Origin: Crossaster papposus
Lineage: Eukaryota; Echinodermata; Asteroidea; Velatida; Solasteridae
DNA: 64,000 bases
Assembly: GCA_037893245.1 (NCBI GenBank)
Contig: JBAIAA010000318.1
Span: 682,001-746,000, forward strand
Direction: 5' to 3'
Below the pieces are notes generated by a model. It saw only the letters and a list, made by a program, of their open reading frames with translations, did no database searches and was not told where the DNA came from. The position numbers and the translations under genes are program-made. Of the stretch, positions 48,873 to 61,275 are shown piece by piece (the first letter of the stretch is position 1; every line of letters begins with the position of its first letter).

Positions 48873-49419
48873 TCGTGTACGTACGGACCCAGTCAAAGTC
48901 AAGTCGTTTCGGGCTTAAAAACACGAGGAATGCTATTTTCCACTGCACCATGCGTTCCTTTACCGCACCAAATCTACACCCAATTTCATAGCTTTGCTAA
49001 ACTACAAAATAGACAATACACCTAGACATACAGAGAAATACAGTTGTCTTTTATTCCAACGTTACGAACCTCACAACACAGAGGTCCTTTACAGCAACTT
49101 ATGCTAGACTTCTGCTGTTGTTGCCGCCAAATCTAGCCAATCTTTTAAGAAAATTGTTCATAATGTTTTTCTTAATATGCCACCTGCTAACAATTTATGA
49201 ACTCTAGCTGATCCAGCAGGCCCCACTACTCGAAACAGTTACTACTAGTAATAATAACAATGGGCTAATCATATACCTATTGGCAGCTGTGAAACTGAAT
49301 AGAGAAGGATGCCATATTATTACCCCGGTCATCGGGCCCACAAAACATTCCAAATACCATTTTAGCTCCCTGGGGAGTATACAGCTCGATGCTACCATTT
49401 CGGCGCAATTAGCTAAATC
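48873..49419. other. 3' flank of the receptor, UTR extent unknown
   Basis: Likely includes the 3' UTR. I found no canonical polyadenylation signal and no other gene. Confidence 0.5.
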
Positions 49420-49560
49420 AACCACAATAACCATCTCCGCCCTCACAGGTACCAATTACTCCTGGGTATAGAGAAACAATGAGTGACAAAAGTGCCCTGC
49501 CCAAGGTCACACGTATATAGTCCCACGCTGGACTCGAACCCACAACCTGCAGCTTTACCT
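49420..49560 (-). repeat. tRNA-related SINE, family 2, partial
   Basis: Minus strand: gggttcgagtccagcgtgg, then gtgaccttgggcagggcac, then cccaggagtaattggtacc, the same order as the copies at 42165 and 52640. Confidence 0.6.
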
Positions 49561-49960
49561 AGAGAATACAAATTCATTGCTCCAGACCACGAAGCCACGG
49601 CACTCCAAGAAGTACACGATTTTAAGGTCCGGCAAATTGTCGCCATTTTGTTCGACAACAAATGTCCACTTTAGCATGTACCGCCATCAATTTCCAGGTT
49701 TTCACAGAAAGCTACATACGAATTGTCCTTTTAGATTTGTTTTAGGAATGAGAATTATTAAGACTATGGGCGGAATCTGCACCCTATAAGTAATACCCTA
49801 CGGAAGCGGATATTCCGTTAATTTTTTTTAAATATTATATTTATTTTTTATTAATTTTGTTAGGGGGGTGGGAGTTGTACCATATGCCTACCAATTAATG
49901 TGACTTCAGCGAGCGCGTAGCACAAAGCCAATTACGACGTAGGGCCTGTAGCCCGCTTAA

Positions 49961-50578
49961 CGGCCGGTTCATACTTCATGCGAATGCGATGCAAATTTTA
50001 ATCGTGCAAATTCGTACACTGAGCGCGATGTGACGAATTAATTCGTTGCAAAAATGACGTTCATACTTTTTGCGAATTGTTTAATGCAAAGTCAACCATC
50101 TTTCAGTGTTTACACAAAAATGTTGATAAGAAATGTCTACGAAGTTAAATGTTATTGTTTCAGTATGATGAAAGTGAAGAATAACATTTCCAGTGATGGT
50201 AAAATGAATGAACAACCACTAAAAAATGAATGAAATGTTCGTGCAAAGATCTATTGCGCCGAGCACATTTTGTCGTCTGCCATAATAATAGCTACGCGTA
50301 CGTAAACTTTTGCTTCGCGTCTTCGGCTTTGGTTCGCCTGCGACTTCGGAATCACCAAGTATATAGAAATGAAGGGAATAGAAATTATATCAAAACTTTT
50401 TATTGGTTCATATCAACTGACTGATTGAATTTCTGAAGCCTAACAGGCACCAGAATGTGGCTGGAGTTCTCGCAGTAGCCTAAAATCCCCTTAAACCTAA
50501 GACGAAGAAGATCCTGAATCCAAGAAATTGAAAAGGCCCTAAAGGCGCGCCCTCAAGTGGTACGGTAGATAACAGTTA

Positions 50579-50611
<33 letters not shown>

Positions 50612-51079
50612 TTCTGGTAATGAAACCAAGGATCCTTCAAAAGCGCTCAGGGCACTGTAGCTCGTAAGCCAGAAGAAACCCATAGACAGAGGCTGTGTCA
50701 GCCAGGAACACCGGGGCAAACCCCTTCTCTTAGCGATAAGTGTTCTGGGTTCTTTTACGTGCATTATACAATTTTATAATGTTATAATGGGAAAGATATA
50801 TACACACATTATAAATTATACAACACACGGGACCTACAACTTTACGTCCCATCCGAAGGACGAAGCAATAGTGGTTTACTGCGATTTGATTGGTTGTCAG
50901 CTTTGCGAATTTTCGCTAGAGTTGAACATTGCTCAACTCATTCGAAACTGCATGCGAAGCAAATATTGTTCGCATCCGGGGCGATATTTCGCTGAGAAGT
51001 ACGCAGCGAAGCATTTGCGAACAGGATGATGACGTAAAATTCGCTTCGCATACGCATTCGTATGAAGTATGAACCGGCC
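49961..51079. mobile_element. TTAA-flanked GGCCGGTTCATAC element, long copy
   Basis: GGCCGGTTCATACTTCATGC at the left and its inverse (gaagtatgaaccggcc) at the right, between TTAA at 49957-49960 and 51080-51083. The subterminal gcgaatgcg/cgcattcg words also pair. A SINE is nested at 50577-50765. A ~145-bp relative lies at 54253-54397. No transposase frame. Confidence 0.82.
50577..50765 (-). repeat. SINE tail copy with (ATT)n, nested
   Basis: Minus strand ends in ggatccttggtttcattacc then (AAT)n, the same tail as family 1 at 43394-43693, but with a different head (cactgtagctcgtaagcc on +). The (ATT)n run covers 50577-50610. Confidence 0.6.
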
Positions 51080-51789
51080 TTAAGGGTCCCTGAAAATTTT
51101 GGATTCTAGATGCTCTGTGGTACAATCTGAGATGATTCCGGGCCACTTTCCTCTGCAATTACGTAATACATGTACATTGATACTACCGATTTGTAGAGGT
51201 TTAATTTTTTTGCGATAAAATCAACTTTGATCAGCAGCCCCAAAAGGGGAGGGGGTGCAACAACAACCCGCCTTCTTCTATTCGCCACTCATACTACTAC
51301 TTAGTTTAAATAACACTAACCGTTTATTGTAATTATTTAATTTTTAATTAACACTGTAGTTTGTGTATATAGAAGTAAATACAAAGATGCATATATTTCA
51401 GTTATTATCACATTATTCGAATGTGATTTAAGTTCCCAGTCAGCACAAGTCGTGATATTAACGTTAACAATAGTTAATTTGGTTGATGTCTAGTTTTGGT
51501 TTAATAATTGCGTTATAAATGAACGTTCACTTAAAGTCAGTTTTGTTAAAATTGTAAAATCATTGATTTAAGTACGTTGTTTCAACGCCGTAGATTTCAT
51601 TTTACTTGTTTCTGTGAGTTGAGAAGTTAACGTTAATCGAATGTTGTTATTAGATTAGTGCCAATTAACGATTCGTTTTTCGTTATGCTTTCAACGTTAA
51701 AACAAGTTTAAATTTGGTATATAGGCCCTAAGATTGGTTCGAGAATAGTTTACTGTATAACGTCGCAACATCGTTTTTATGGTAGTTCA

Positions 51790-52330
51790 CTTTAAAACGT
51801 TAAAAATCGTTTGGGGAGGTTGGCGAAATTGGATGAACCAAAATTCGTTAAAGAACGTTACAGCATGAAGCACGATATGTGGCAGAGAAAACCCCCCTCT
51901 TTTGTGTTCACCATTGTGTTCCCGGAATCTCAGGAATTCCTTTTAGGTTTCAAGGGGGGATGATTTAGGTTACAATAGTGTTGAGTGTGTATAAGGTATA
52001 GGGATAAGAGGGGGGTACCCCTCTGCCACATATCGTGCTGGGTATATTACAGCAACGTTTACAGATGTTCAGCGAGGTTGGTTGAACCAATGTTCGCAAA
52101 CAAAAACACGTTAAAGCAATGTTTACAGGAGGTTAGCGAGGTTGGTTAAACAACCGTTTAATAAACGTTTACCATAACCATCCTCAATCCTCAAAAATCA
52201 ATATGATTTTGCACGCATCATAGGAAGTTCAGGTTAAAGCACCGTTTGTGGAAGGCTAACGAGGTTGGTTGAACCAAGGTTAGCTAAAAATCGTTGCACC
52301 ATTGTTTGCACGTTTGTAAACGTTAATACT
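51790..52330. repeat. diverged repeat of GAGGTTGGTTGAACCAA, interrupted by a MITE
   Basis: gaggttgg..gaaccaa followed by cgttaaag..gtttac recurs at about 51818, 52074, 52136 and 52259, a degenerate ~60-bp tandem-like array. The word gttggttgaaccaa is itself close to a palindrome. Confidence 0.5.
51865..52046. mobile_element. hAT-like MITE with ACGATATGTGGCAGAG ends, second copy
   Basis: Bordered by ttacagc at 51858-51864 and 52047-52053. It is close to the copy at 16223-16411 across its full length. Terminal fragments or relatives lie near 8427, 34010-34130 and 55288. Confidence 0.8.
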
Positions 52331-52639
52331 AATAGTTTGTTTCAACGATTCACTGCGGGTTATTTGTCGACTATATAAATGAGAACTGCTACAATGGGGT
52401 TGTGATATTTTCAGTATAACCATGCCAACGTTGATCCATTATATCAAAGATCAAAGTAACTTCACTATCTAAGCAGTGCGGAGGCCTATATTAAACGCGC
52501 ATGCGTCAACCACGGTAACACACTTTTTAATTTTCTAAGCAAATTAAGGCATCATTTCCTCAATTTTTGAGAATTTGTTTGATTGATAGTCCAATTTGAC
52601 ATATAATAATTGTCGTGCTTATATATAGCAGGGAAATAA

Positions 52640-52915
52640 TTGTAATTGTAAAGCGCTTTGATATCGTTGATACGATAGTAAGCAATAAGCACGACGATAA
52701 CCAGGTCATGGGCAGAGGCGGCAGACGATATCAGCGCTCAATTGGCCTCGACCCTCTCAGGTATTTATTTATTTATACTCCTGGGTGGAAAGAGGCAGTT
52801 ATAGTTTGGTGTCTTGCCCAAGGGCACAAATGTCATGTTTCGAGCAGGGATCGAACCCGCGCACCCTCGTAAGTACACGAGTCGAACACTTAAACCATTG
52901 AACATTTCAGACACA
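52640..52915 (-). repeat. tRNA-related SINE, family 2, longest copy
   Basis: Minus strand: caatggtttaagtgttcgac (A-box region), gcgggttcgatccctgc (B box), gtgcccttgggcaagacacc, aggagtataaataaataaat, ttgagcgctgatatcgtc, ending near aaagcgctttacaattac. It defines the family order used for the other two copies. Confidence 0.75.
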
Positions 52916-54252
52916 CAGGAAGGCAAAAGGTATCGGGCATTCGAGTCTCGGACAGCCCAACAAGATGACTGCCATTGTATATGTTATTACAACAAAGCAG
53001 TCCGGTGTAATTGTATATGGTAGTGTATTACATATTCATGAGATCCTATCACATGGTACCACACCACCAATCAGTGACAGCAAAATCGACCGGAGGTCGC
53101 GTGCACTGTGTCATCTGCATGACTGGAGTATTATGTATAATGCTGGTTGGATAAGATACCATATTTGGAATTACACCGGACTGCAAAAATGGCAATGAAG
53201 GAATTCACACGAAGCTCGACAACATGTTTTCTTCTTTAGAGAACAACGAGGTCGAGAGTTACTCACTAATAATCGGTAATTTCAGACTATAAATGTTCAT
53301 TGGTAGTATTGCGCATGCTGATATAATAAGGAGTGTGATTGTATTTCCTAATTAATTATTCTTAAAAAGTGGTATTAAATATGAATATAACAACAACAAC
53401 AGTACGTAATCTTTAGAACTGTCAAATTTCTGATGTTTCAACTCGTCAGCATGTATCCCCTATTGCTTTTTCCCGTCTTCTCAGCACTGATATTTAAAAC
53501 AAAATCTCTAAGTAACTCCAGATGCTGATGCATGTATGGCACTCCATAAACAGGAAAGAAGTACACGTAATCATCAACACAGAAAGGTTCGATTTATTCA
53601 TCCACTGTACAAGTGATCAGGCAGGCACGCGCCACGCTACAAGGCAGCTGCAATGAAGGGCGCGCGAGGCATGAATCGGTGTATTGTTTCAGAACTCGGC
53701 TCCATAATCCATTCCGCTACGCAGCTTTATGTGATATATAAGTTTAAGCTGCGCCAAAACAATACGAGTTTGATCCTACCTATTTTCTCCCTAAAACCAG
53801 TTCGTACTTTTGCCACCCTACTCACCGTAGTGCAAACAGTGATTGTCGCAGCACGCCATCGCACAAATCGGTTGGGGGCTTGCCTAATCTTGTCGTTGGC
53901 GGGCGCACTGCTTGCTTTTAAAATTGTACGCGACGTGCACTATCAAATAATGGATACTGTAGTTTTGGCCCACGCGAAACTCAAACTCAATTTGTTGGGT
54001 TCTGATTCATCCGAGGTCTTCCCAGCCTCTATATGTTGACCATAAGAAGTGTGCCGTCACCCCTTGGGTCCGGGTAAGGGGGTTTATTGTTGTGATGGTA
54101 TTTTGCATTAGTCTACTTTGAGGTTGTTAGTTGTAACTGTTGTGAGATGTGCGCCGTCACATAGTACAGTAGTGCTCAAATGTAATTGCGCGGACTCGCG
54201 CTACTATTCGCGCATTGTAGTCATTCGCGTTTGAAATTTAATCGCGCAATAA

Positions 54253-54397
54253 AGGCCGGTTCATACTGCTCGCGAAAGTCATTGCGAAGCGAATTCGATA
54301 AGGCAACCAGGGGAGAACATCCCAATGAAACTTCAATTGTTTACATCATCCAGTAAATTCGCTCCGTATTCACTTTCGCGTGAAGTATGAACCGGCC
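54253..54397. mobile_element. GGCCGGTTCATAC MITE, short copy
   Basis: aggccggttcatactgctcg and its inverse cgtgaagtatgaaccggcct form terminal repeats; TTAA follows at 54398-54401 and a decayed ATAA precedes. It is a miniature of the 49961-51079 element. Confidence 0.8.
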
Positions 54398-54401
54398 TTA
54401 A

Positions 54402-55368
54402 GTATTCTTTGGCACCCTCGCCCAACACTCGCTAGTTTGACATTCGCGCGATGCTGACGCGTGCCGTGTAAAGATATACAACAAATTATGATTGCACAAT
54501 CATTACAAAGTAGGATATAAACGTATACACAACCATCCTTTGTGTTCAATATTGGGTGCTGCCCTTCAACATCGCATTTTGTAAACACTGCTATCCTACA
54601 TGTAGTTTTTGTCCCGAGATATTTTTTTAAATCAATTAATAGTGCAATACGTCGGTAAAGAAAACTAAATCGTTGCGACAGTTGCGCAAGAACGAATTTC
54701 GGGAATCACTTTTTGTGATTCTTCAAAATTGAGCGGTTTGGAGTATCCCATGTTCTGCCAGTGCATCACATTATACGAACGTGAAAAAAACCACTTGCAC
54801 GCTCTTATGGTTGTCGAGACAGAGGGTGTAGGAACACATAGGTTGTCGGAACACAGTGTCGGAACGAAGGTTGAGTAAGATATAGACCTAAGGCAGAGCG
54901 AATCTCAGAAATTTATATCCTTTATATCCTACCCCGTATTAACAATTAAGTCCTTTGAATTAGGGATTACGAATTGATTCGAGTCGATTGTTGCTTTTTT
55001 CAATTTAAACTAAATATGCTTTCTGTTGGGAGAAAAATGCATTCAGATGAAAACTGTGAGAAATGTACATTGCTAAAGTTTATGCAACAGTTTGCTATTG
55101 TATGTTGTGCTATTAAATACAACAAATTAATACTAGTTCTGCACCAAGCAACGTTTTAAATGGTCTGATTTCACTTCTGATTATCGCCACTTTAGTTGCA
55201 GTTGCGACAGCCTGGCGTTGCCTGTAGTCGCCTACAAAATCGCCAAAGTAAGACAGAAGCATTATGTCTTTCTTTATTTCTTATACCCAGCACGATCGGA
55301 TATAAGACCGAGAGACTCCCCCCTAAGCCCCACATGCATACACTCTATAGCCTATAGACTTGGCTCCA
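54402..55368. other. intergenic, nothing recognised
   Basis: Mostly AT-rich; a fragment resembling the gctgggtat MITE end lies near 55285-55320. No gene supported. Confidence 0.6.
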
Positions 55369-55612
55369 ATAGAAGATGTGCCCTCTGACGTCACGTGTTT
55401 ACATCTGTATTCAAATGTGCCCGGCAGTGTTGCGCACCCATCATGTTTTACATAAAATGTGCTTAAAGAGTGACGTCGAAGGTCAGATCGCCTTTGAATT
55501 ATGTGACCTCTGATGTCATCTCTAAACCAAATTTATGTAAAACATGATGCGTGCGCATATTGACGGATTGATTGATTTGAATACAGATGTAAACAGAGGC
55601 ACATCGTCTATA
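55369..55612. mobile_element. palindromic MITE, GATGTGCCTCTG family, second copy
   Basis: tgtttacatctgtattcaaa near the left and tttgaatacagatgtaaaca near the right are exact inverses, and catgttttacataaa mirrors tttatgtaaaacatg. It is the reverse-oriented relative of 26945-27153. Confidence 0.82.
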
Positions 55613-55705
55613 CCTTCGTGTAGTCTACAATCACGTACGTCAGCAACGCGCGGAAGACACAATTAATCACAGTTATAGAGGGCGCTATCTCCAGACGAAC
55701 TAATA

Positions 55706-56042
55706 TGCTGCGTTCCAATCGCGTCGTTTTTATCGTGTTCACCGTGAATTTCTCCATGTTCACGAGTGGGTTGCATTCCAAACGCTACTCACCAAGACGC
55801 ACGCGCACAGTCGAGTTAGTCGTGCGGTAAGGACATTCTTTATCGAGCAAGAACTCGTACGTGAACCAACACGCACGCGCGAGTATTTAATTGGTAATAA
55901 AGTCGTGAACATGGAGACAAAAAATCCACCTCGAGTTCACCACTGGTGAACACGAGTTACCACGCGATTAGAACGCCATTGTACGACTCGTGAACTCGTG
56001 AACTCATGAACACGATAAACACGATGCGATTGGAACGCAGCA
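55706..56042. mobile_element. GCGTTCCAATCGCG inverted-repeat MITE
   Basis: tgctgcgttccaatcgcg and cgattggaacgcagca form the ends; inner words ttatcgtgttcacc and gaacacgataaa also pair. It is related in style to the element at 1629-2066. Confidence 0.75.
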
Positions 56043-56403
56043 ATAGCCACGAACGGGCGCTATCACATGAAGGTCTTGGACAGATCTACCTGTCGGGGGC
56101 GCGACCAGACTATGGCGTGCGCGCAATATTAAACCCGTCTAACCGCGTCGCGATCGACCGGACATGTACATGTACATCGACACAGGAAATCATGGCTGCC
56201 CTGACGTTTATTTGTGAATGGTGCAACGGTGAGTTAAACCTGAACGAAAGAAAATGTACCCTTTGACCTCAGGGAAACGTAGTTTTGCAGATAACTGTTT
56301 GCCAAAATTTCGCACGACCTCACTAAATTTGAAGCTAATACCGACGTTCGCGGTACACTGCAATCAAACATTCAAAGCGCCCGCCGCGGCACCGTAACAA
56401 CTC

Positions 56404-56688
56404 TAGCCTTGAGTGCAAGGCTGCGCTGTATCTGCAACGTGTTTACATGTTATCAGTGTGGGCTGCAATACTGGATGTACATGTACATTGTACATGTGTA
56501 TACTACTGGCCACCCATGTGGAGTCTAATCACTGGCAGTTTCATTCATGTGAATGAAACTGCCAGTGATTAGAGTCCACATGGGTGGCTAGTATAGTACA
56601 CATCTACAATGTACATTGTGATAATGCAGCCCACACTGATCACATGAAAATACGTTGCAGATACAGCACAGCCTTGCACTCAAGGCTA
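56404..56688. repeat. 285-bp near-perfect palindrome (foldback element)
   Basis: tagccttgagtgcaaggctg at the left end and its inverse at the right end close a palindrome centred near 56548 (tcattcatgtgaatga). The two arms match over most of their ~140 nt, with a few small gaps near gtacat-rich parts. A single arm is at 20867-20930. Confidence 0.9.
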
Positions 56689-57189
56689 TAACAACTCTTG
56701 AATCGATCAGCGGGACTAGACTGGTGCGGCCTCGCTGGCTGGTACAAGACTGTAGCTTGCACTCTGCAATGTGCAGCGTGCCACCGCCACACTGTCTTGT
56801 GCATATAGCCTTGTCATATCCTTTGTATTTGTGTGTTAATTAAATAATTCCTGATGGGGCTCAAACTCGGTCGCTGATTAGATCCCTCGGAAAAGCAAGG
56901 GACATTCGTCGAAAACTAGGGGGAAAAATAAGAATTACTTGTCAACTAATGCAAGACCCTTAATGGCAATCCAATAATCATGCACGTTTGTCAAACACAG
57001 GCACCTGTGCGATTGGGGATCCAGCTGCATTTTGTAAACTACGCATGCGTGAGACCGGAAGACACACGAAGCCGGGAATTAGAAACGACACGACGTTAGC
57101 GAATCTGGCGCGCCAGCGCCGAAATAACATAAGGGTCTTGGGCAAGACTATCTAGACTATTGTTAATTTGTTACCTAACACACCAACTG

Positions 57190-57208
57190 CCCCCCCCCCC
57201 CCCCCCCC
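57190..57208. repeat. poly-C run
   Basis: Nineteen C in a row. The open frame that runs across it has no protein-like character. Confidence 0.9.
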
Positions 57209-57719
57209 AACCCCCCGACAAAAAAACACATCTAATTTCCTGATAAACCACAAAAAAAAAGGGTTGCTGCAGTTGCTGTCTACCTGTTGTGTTTTTTGCT
57301 TTTGTGTTGAATTTTTGAATTCTTTGCTGATATCTATAGTAGGAATGTCTTAGGTAACAATAGTCAAGAGTGTGTGTAGAGACAAAAGGTTGTTTTACTC
57401 TGCCTTCAATCGTGCTGGGTATTTCAAGAGAGCAATTTCTTCGTCAGTCTTTCCACCTTCGCCGTGTGTTAATTGCCAAGTTCAAAGCCCGGAGCAACAG
57501 GAGCTATCATTTTTGAGGAAACAATTACCGAACGATTGTTTCGAATTTTTAGTCACGCACTGTACCCTAAATCCTTTCTGTGCATAAACGGTACAACCCA
57601 TAATGAGGTAATTGTTGAATTCACGCACGAAATAAAGACTTGTGAAGAGTTCAACTGATAAATCAAAAACAAAATACACCAAATCAAGTTTACAAATAGC
57701 TCGTGGCTTTGCCATCACT

Positions 57720-58990
57720 CGTGAGCTCGTTTGGATCACGCTTCAAAACCCTTCTTATCAAGGGTCATTGTAGATTTGTTTGTAAATCAAATAAAAAAGT
57801 CTTTTAAGTTTATTCAAAACAATATTTTTTTGTGTCTCAAAGCACACACCAATTGCAGATATCTAAAACATTTACTACTGAATTATTACTAATATCCTAC
57901 TTATTCGAAAGTTATAATGATCGTATGCATTCAGCTAAAGGATTGCGCTAGATATCCAGTGATTGTTCCGAAAAATAGAATTTGTTTTTATAAAAACAAA
58001 TTCACGATCGCCGGACGGCGATTACGAAAAAACAAGAACAACATAAGAACCACTGCCTGACACCGGTTGTAAACCAACGCCGTCTTTCTTGCTTTTCTCA
58101 GCTTCCATGATCGTAAAAACTTCGGACAGGTCAGTTAAACGATATTTACTATAAAAGACAACCTCCCAAATCCACACATCCATGATAATTCAAGAAATTA
58201 CCAATGGTGTATTCTACTTTTAAGTTTTAACCCAATGACCGCAACACAATTATTTTATAGATTGTCGTCTTTGTACGAGTGCTTGGAGTTTCAGAGCCAA
58301 CATGTATTTTTTTAATTTTAGAATTGGGAGGTCAATATTTGGCATGATATTTTTCTTTTACGTCATGCGCTTTTGCAGTTTCCATAAATTGAGATGCTAA
58401 TAACAATTTTGCAATAGCCTTTTTCAAAGGGTGATTTTTTAAATCATACTCGTCAAATTGTATACCAAAAATGTTGTTTATTGAAAATATTTATAATTAC
58501 AATTTCCTTGCTGGCGTATACTGAAACACATAATCACTAAAAGTATTGTTGAAAAAAAATACTTTTTATGCGGAAGCACGTGTGAAACTGACGTTTTTTG
58601 CCTTTTACAGCTCTGCTCACGAAAATAGAAATTTGCATTAGCATAAAACCCCACAAGAAACGCACACCAATATTTCCTCCAAAATGGCGGCACGGAGGAT
58701 ACAAATTAATGATACGAATGTATATTGAAGGTTTGCATTTAAAACAAAAAAACGATATTAAAAATAAACATTCTGTCTGAAACTGGTGATTGGTGGTTTT
58801 TTTTTAATATGTTTTGTTTGTATAAGGCAGCCTGTGACATGTATTCAATTAACATTATTAGCACTTCGGCTGGCATTCGCCGCTTGATCAATACTCTCAT
58901 TTATGTCAATCCATTGACCGTAAGGCCGGTTTTCATTGGTAAATGCCTTGTATATGAATAATATTGATCTTTACATCTTTTACCTTTTGT
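57720..58990. repeat. paralogue of receptor intron 1 sequence
   Basis: gctcgtttggatcacgct, gattgtcgtctttgtacgag, gcggaagcacgtgtgaaact and acattctgtctgaaactggt match 7560-8160 and 10330-10400 in the same order. This shows that a second receptor locus, or part of one, was copied downstream. I could not find a copy of exon 1 upstream of it. Confidence 0.7.
57856..58219. mobile_element. AGGTAGTATACACC MITE copy in the paralogous segment
   Basis: Reverse orientation; interior cgccggacggcgattacg and ccttcttgc-like cgccgtctttcttgcttttc match 6396-6773. The right end is caatggtgtattctact followed by TTAA (58220-58223); the left end is decayed. Confidence 0.7.
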
Positions 58991-59521
58991 TTCGGAAAGG
59001 TTGCTGTGCTTTTATTCATTCGTGGAATACATTTACAAAAAAACTCTGTAAACCCTTTCAGTACCAAGGCATATTTTGTCACTATGCTTAGGTTACCACA
59101 GTAATTACATGATATGACCAGTTAGTGACCAATTACTTGTTGCCAATTTGTAGTGTATAGCGCCCTCGCAAGGCAAAGTAATGAAAGGCCACTCTTCTTT
59201 GAAGTGGTGTTGAATTATAATGGATTGACAGTACCCCCAAAGCAATGACTATTAGATTAATTAAAACAACAATATTGGCCTATGAGAATATTTTTTGGGG
59301 GAAGGGTAGGAAAGAATTATATATCTCACCCCACTTTTTTGCCCTTGATATGAGTTGACAACTACCAAGAAGTGTAAAGAAACAATAACTTAGGAGTGAG
59401 AAAAGTTTTTCTTTGAAAATACTTGGATTTTATTCAAAATGAAGGAAATCCGGACTGTGAAGGTAATTGCACAAACATTCAAAATGGGTACACTATGGAT
59501 GCAGTCAAAAGTTTAAATAAA

Positions 59522-59614
59522 CCCCCCCCCCCCCTCCCGCTCAATGTTTGGTTGGCGGTGTGTGCGCCATCACTCCAACATTAAAATGGGGGGGGGGGGG
59601 GGGGGGGGGGGGGG
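59522..59614. repeat. C13 run facing a G27 run
   Basis: C at 59522-59534 and G at 59588-59614 lie inside the piggyBac element, ~53 nt apart, so they can pair into a hairpin or form a G-quadruplex. Lengths may be unstable or wrongly sequenced. Confidence 0.85.
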
Positions 59615-59653
59615 TGGGGGAACCACAATAAAACAAGCTCGGGTGATTGCTCA

Positions 59654-61275
59654 TTACAGAATATGAAACTTCTCAAAGCATTGTTTACAAATCATGCGAG
59701 TTTGTTTCCGCTTGGCTCTGGTACTGCAAACAACACAGTTGCGCTTTTTGCCGGCAAAAATTCTTCCAGGATAGTGATGAGTCGGAAAGCGGCTGGGACC
59801 AAGTGACACTTGACTGACATGCTGAGCTGGGTTGTGCTTCCAAGTGCAAATAAGCTATTCTATCACCTTGACCCTGAAATCAAAAGTGGTCAAGTGCTGA
59901 TTTGTAGGGATGCTGTTGTATACAATGGTATCATTCACCAAGCAGATGTCAAGAATAGCCACGAGAACTCTTTTCCACCATTTCATCGATCTGTGAGGGT
60001 ACGGGTGCGAGTAGTACTGACACATTTGTGCTGCGAGATCACTTCCTCCCATGTATTTATTATAATCTTTAACGACAGAAGGTTTTTTGATCGTACGAAG
60101 TCCACTCAAACTGTTTTTGCTCCGAATGTCTTTCGTGTCGATTTTGCAGTTTTCAACATCTGTGAGAGGAGTTACACGCTTGGCATCCTGCCAAACGACA
60201 CACAGTTGGCCGGCTTTGGTGTAAAACTGGGGGCAGCATCTCTTATCATGTGTAACTTTTTTGGGGTTTGCACAATCTGGAATCCCCAGTGTGGTGTAGC
60301 GTGCAGTTCCACAAGCTCCAAACTTTAACTGTGACAACTTGCAGATGAGAGATCGGCTGGTATACCAATTGTCCATGAAAATGAAATGTCCCTTATGTTC
60401 GAGTCCTGTAATTAGGTCGAGGACTACATGCCCAGCAGATGTAATATTAAGTGGGTGGTGTGTTGAAGCATAACTAACGGAGGGTCGACTAGATTCCTTT
60501 GAGAGCCGGTGAACACCTTCCAAGCACATGTATAACCGGTTTCTGACTCGTTCAATGAAAAACATTTCAATCCCCATTTGGCGGACTTTTGTGGCATGTA
60601 CTGTTTGAAACCAAGTCGGCCTTTGAACTTGATCATTGTCTCATCCGGTGAGAGGTTTCGGCCTAGCTTGTAAATGCGAGGAAAGGATGGCAGTGCAATG
60701 TCGAGCAGCGGGCAGACCTTGGACAGTTTGTCTGGTTGAGCTCTGTTGTTGGCAAGGTGGAAAAATCGAAGAATCGCAGTGAATCGATTGCGAGACATGG
60801 TCGCCGAATACAGGGGACTTCGCAGAACTTCGGACCTGGACCAGTGCATGCTGTAGCGAGGCCTTTTGTTGATACCCATGCGCAGAAGAAAGGCCACGAA
60901 TGCCATCATTTCAGGAACAGTAGTTGGATTCCAGGCAGGCTGATGATTGGCCACATCTGCACACATTGTCTGGTCAGCATAAGGATTGGTCTCATCCACC
61001 ATCAACTCCCACGCTGCGTGGCAGAAGAAGAGCTGAAAGATTTGCATGGGCGACAGGTGACTGAAATCTCTCGTAAAGCCAGTTCATTTCGAGAATAGCC
61101 AAGTTGAACGGTGTGTTTTAGTAACCTCCCGACCCTACCTGTAATTTGGCTTCCCCGACGAAGTTGAAGAGGCCTCTTCATCACTTTCGTCAGATGTTGC
61201 TACAGAAGATTCATCATCGGACATATCTGAACCGCTATCTGCGAATATTTCCACTAAAATCTTGTTTTGGGCCAT
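59654..61275 (-). pseudogene. piggyBac transposase with intron, broken by a frameshift and a stop
   Basis: Likely start is ATG at 61275 (MAQNKILVEIF) followed by an acidic region (DSGSDMSDDESS). A 78-nt intron (61138-61061, GTAGGG...TTTCAG) joins AAT-TAC-AG to T in phase, leading into LSPMQIFQLFF and VDETNPYA. The core has LSPDETMIKFKGR, LNESETGY where relatives often have an Asp in place of E, then a one-base frameshift near 60503. It continues with GHFIFMDNWYTS and MGGSDLAAQM, two of the usual acidic catalytic sites. An in-frame TAG at 59857-59855 precedes a Cys-rich end (RNCVVCS, ICKQC) that stops at 59654. It would cut and paste at TTAA if intact. Confidence 0.85.

Noticed and set aside
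53653..54039. 128-codon + strand open frame with hydrophobic stretches in the intergenic region
   Set aside because: No recognisable domain, no start or splice context, and it lies among repeats; a chance frame is more likely. Transcript evidence would be needed.
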